Below are positions 63,517-64,000 of a DNA stretch of 64,000 nucleotides, piece by piece. This DNA is from Pseudomonas helvetica (GTDB lineage Bacteria > Pseudomonadota > Gammaproteobacteria > Pseudomonadales > Pseudomonadaceae). Under the pieces are notes generated by a model, which was given only the letters and a program-made list of their open reading frames with translations, was not told the origin of the DNA and did no database searches. Each line of letters opens with the position of its first letter. The stretch's first letter is position 1. The stretch is from positions 3,731,501 to 3,795,500 of the forward strand of contig NZ_CP150917.1 in assembly GCF_039908645.1 (NCBI RefSeq). Reading direction: 5' to 3'. The translations under genes and the position numbers were made by a program.

Positions 63517-64000
63517 ATGCCCCGGCATTTTGACGATGTGCAACTCGGCAGCATTGAGCTGTTCTGTTTAGCCGTTGAGTTTGAGAGTTTCACTGCCGCC
63601 GCACAGGCCGCCGGTGTGACGCCTGCCGCCGTGAGCCGCTCGGTGTCACGCCTGGAGGAGCGTCTGGCGGTGCGCTTGTTTGTACGCACCACCCGGCAGA
63701 TACGCCTGACCGAGGCAGGTCGGGTCTATTACGAGCAATGCCGGCAAGCGTTGACTCAACTGGTTGACGCGGAACGTAAAGTGACGGGCCAGCAGCAGGC
63801 GCCCTCAGGGGAATTGCGCATCAGCGCACCGACGCCCTATGCGCATTTTCGATTGCTACCACGCCTTGCCGAGTTTCGTCGACGCTATCCACTGGTCAAG
63901 GTAGTCGTGCACGTCAGTAACCGGAACATCGATTTCGCTGAGGAAGGTTACGATCTGGCGATCCGTGGTCGAGCGCCCGATGACTCGGCGCTGATTGCGC
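63517..64000 (+). CDS. LysR-family regulator (3' end outside window)
   Basis: The first 161 residues of a LysR regulator are present. The helix-turn-helix is LFCLAVEFESFTAAAQAAGVTPAAVSRSVSRLEERLAVRLFVRTTRQIRLTEAGRVYYEQC, followed by the linker helix and the start of the effector domain (GELRISAPTPYAHFRLLPRLAEFRRRYPLVKVVVHVSNRNID). The ATG follows AATCGAGAGATACG. The gene runs off the window, so length and neighbours downstream are unknown. Confidence 0.9.
   Translation, partial: MPRHFDDVQLGSIELFCLAVEFESFTAAAQAAGVTPAAVSRSVSRLEERLAVRLFVRTTRQIRLTEAGRVYYEQCRQALTQLVDAERKVTGQQQAPSGELRISAPTPYAHFRLLPRLAEFRRRYPLVKVVVHVSNRNIDFAEEGYDLAIRGRAPDDSALIA

Overview
The window is a piece of a Pseudomonas chromosome, most like the P. 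fluorescens / P. koreensis group. The evidence is the high-GC codon use, the nuoLMN and cysS-glnS-ppiB-lpxH gene orders, the dhcR-dhcAB-atoB locus, many Pseudomonas-type REP palindromes, and small genus-restricted families (DUF2790, and a probable DUF3077-like protein). Both ends cut genes: nuoL lacks its 5' end and a LysR gene lacks its 3' end. I saw no rRNA, tRNA or CRISPR array.

Layout. 1-4306: end of the nuo operon (nuoL-nuoM-nuoN) and its terminator. 4481-5319: a vapBC-type toxin-antitoxin pair behind what looks like a cut-off second antitoxin. 5400-10028: cysS and glnS, divergent from ppiB-lpxH. 10109-14866: a MarR-controlled tripartite drug efflux operon (marR-outer membrane factor-emrA-emrB) with two visible operators. 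15148-20543: tamB and tamA. 20609-24473: an acetyltransferase, xthA, a PstS/OmpA fusion and cobF. 24732-32026: a nitrogen-compound catabolic region (RpiR regulator, cysteine hydrolase, glutamine synthetase-like ligase, N-formylglutamate amidohydrolase-like enzyme, APC permease) followed by an aruF/aruG-like succinyltransferase pair. 32180-34615: a small gene with an elaborate folded leader, a dense repeat zone, and an IS110-family element inserted in a REP. 34697-38329: dhcR-dhcAB-atoB (carnitine/ketone-body use). 38650-41617: a DUF4174 protein, a SAM methyltransferase with a hairpin-rich leader, and a TSUP permease. 41954-47160: an aot-like polar amino acid ABC operon with its own desuccinylase-like gene and an RpiR regulator. 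47170-50863: azlCD, pcs, a DUF488 gene and a zinc alcohol dehydrogenase. 50864-53507: an accessory island with orphan small genes and a lipoprotein gene bracketed by two inverted copies of a short mobile element. 53508-64000: two LysR-linked modules, a TetR-controlled second tripartite efflux operon, mug, and a partial LysR gene.

How parts work together. The two efflux operons are built alike (outer membrane lipoprotein, HlyD adaptor, 14-helix DHA2 pump) but use different local repressors, and candidate operators for both are visible. The two RpiR-associated catabolic/transport blocks share an 11-base palindrome, TTATGAAATAA, upstream of their first genes, and both carry paralogues of arginine/ornithine-pathway genes (aruFG-like, aotO-like). 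This suggests parallel use of related amino compounds.

Most notable: (i) the IS110 element, whose non-coding left end folds like a bridge RNA with both target guides matching the REP it sits in; (ii) the leader of the small gene at 32180-32512, whose Shine-Dalgarno sequence repeats one arm of an internal helix, the layout expected of a switch; (iii) the composite of inverted MITE-like repeats around a lipoprotein gene. All calls come from reading the sequence; no searches or folding programs were run.
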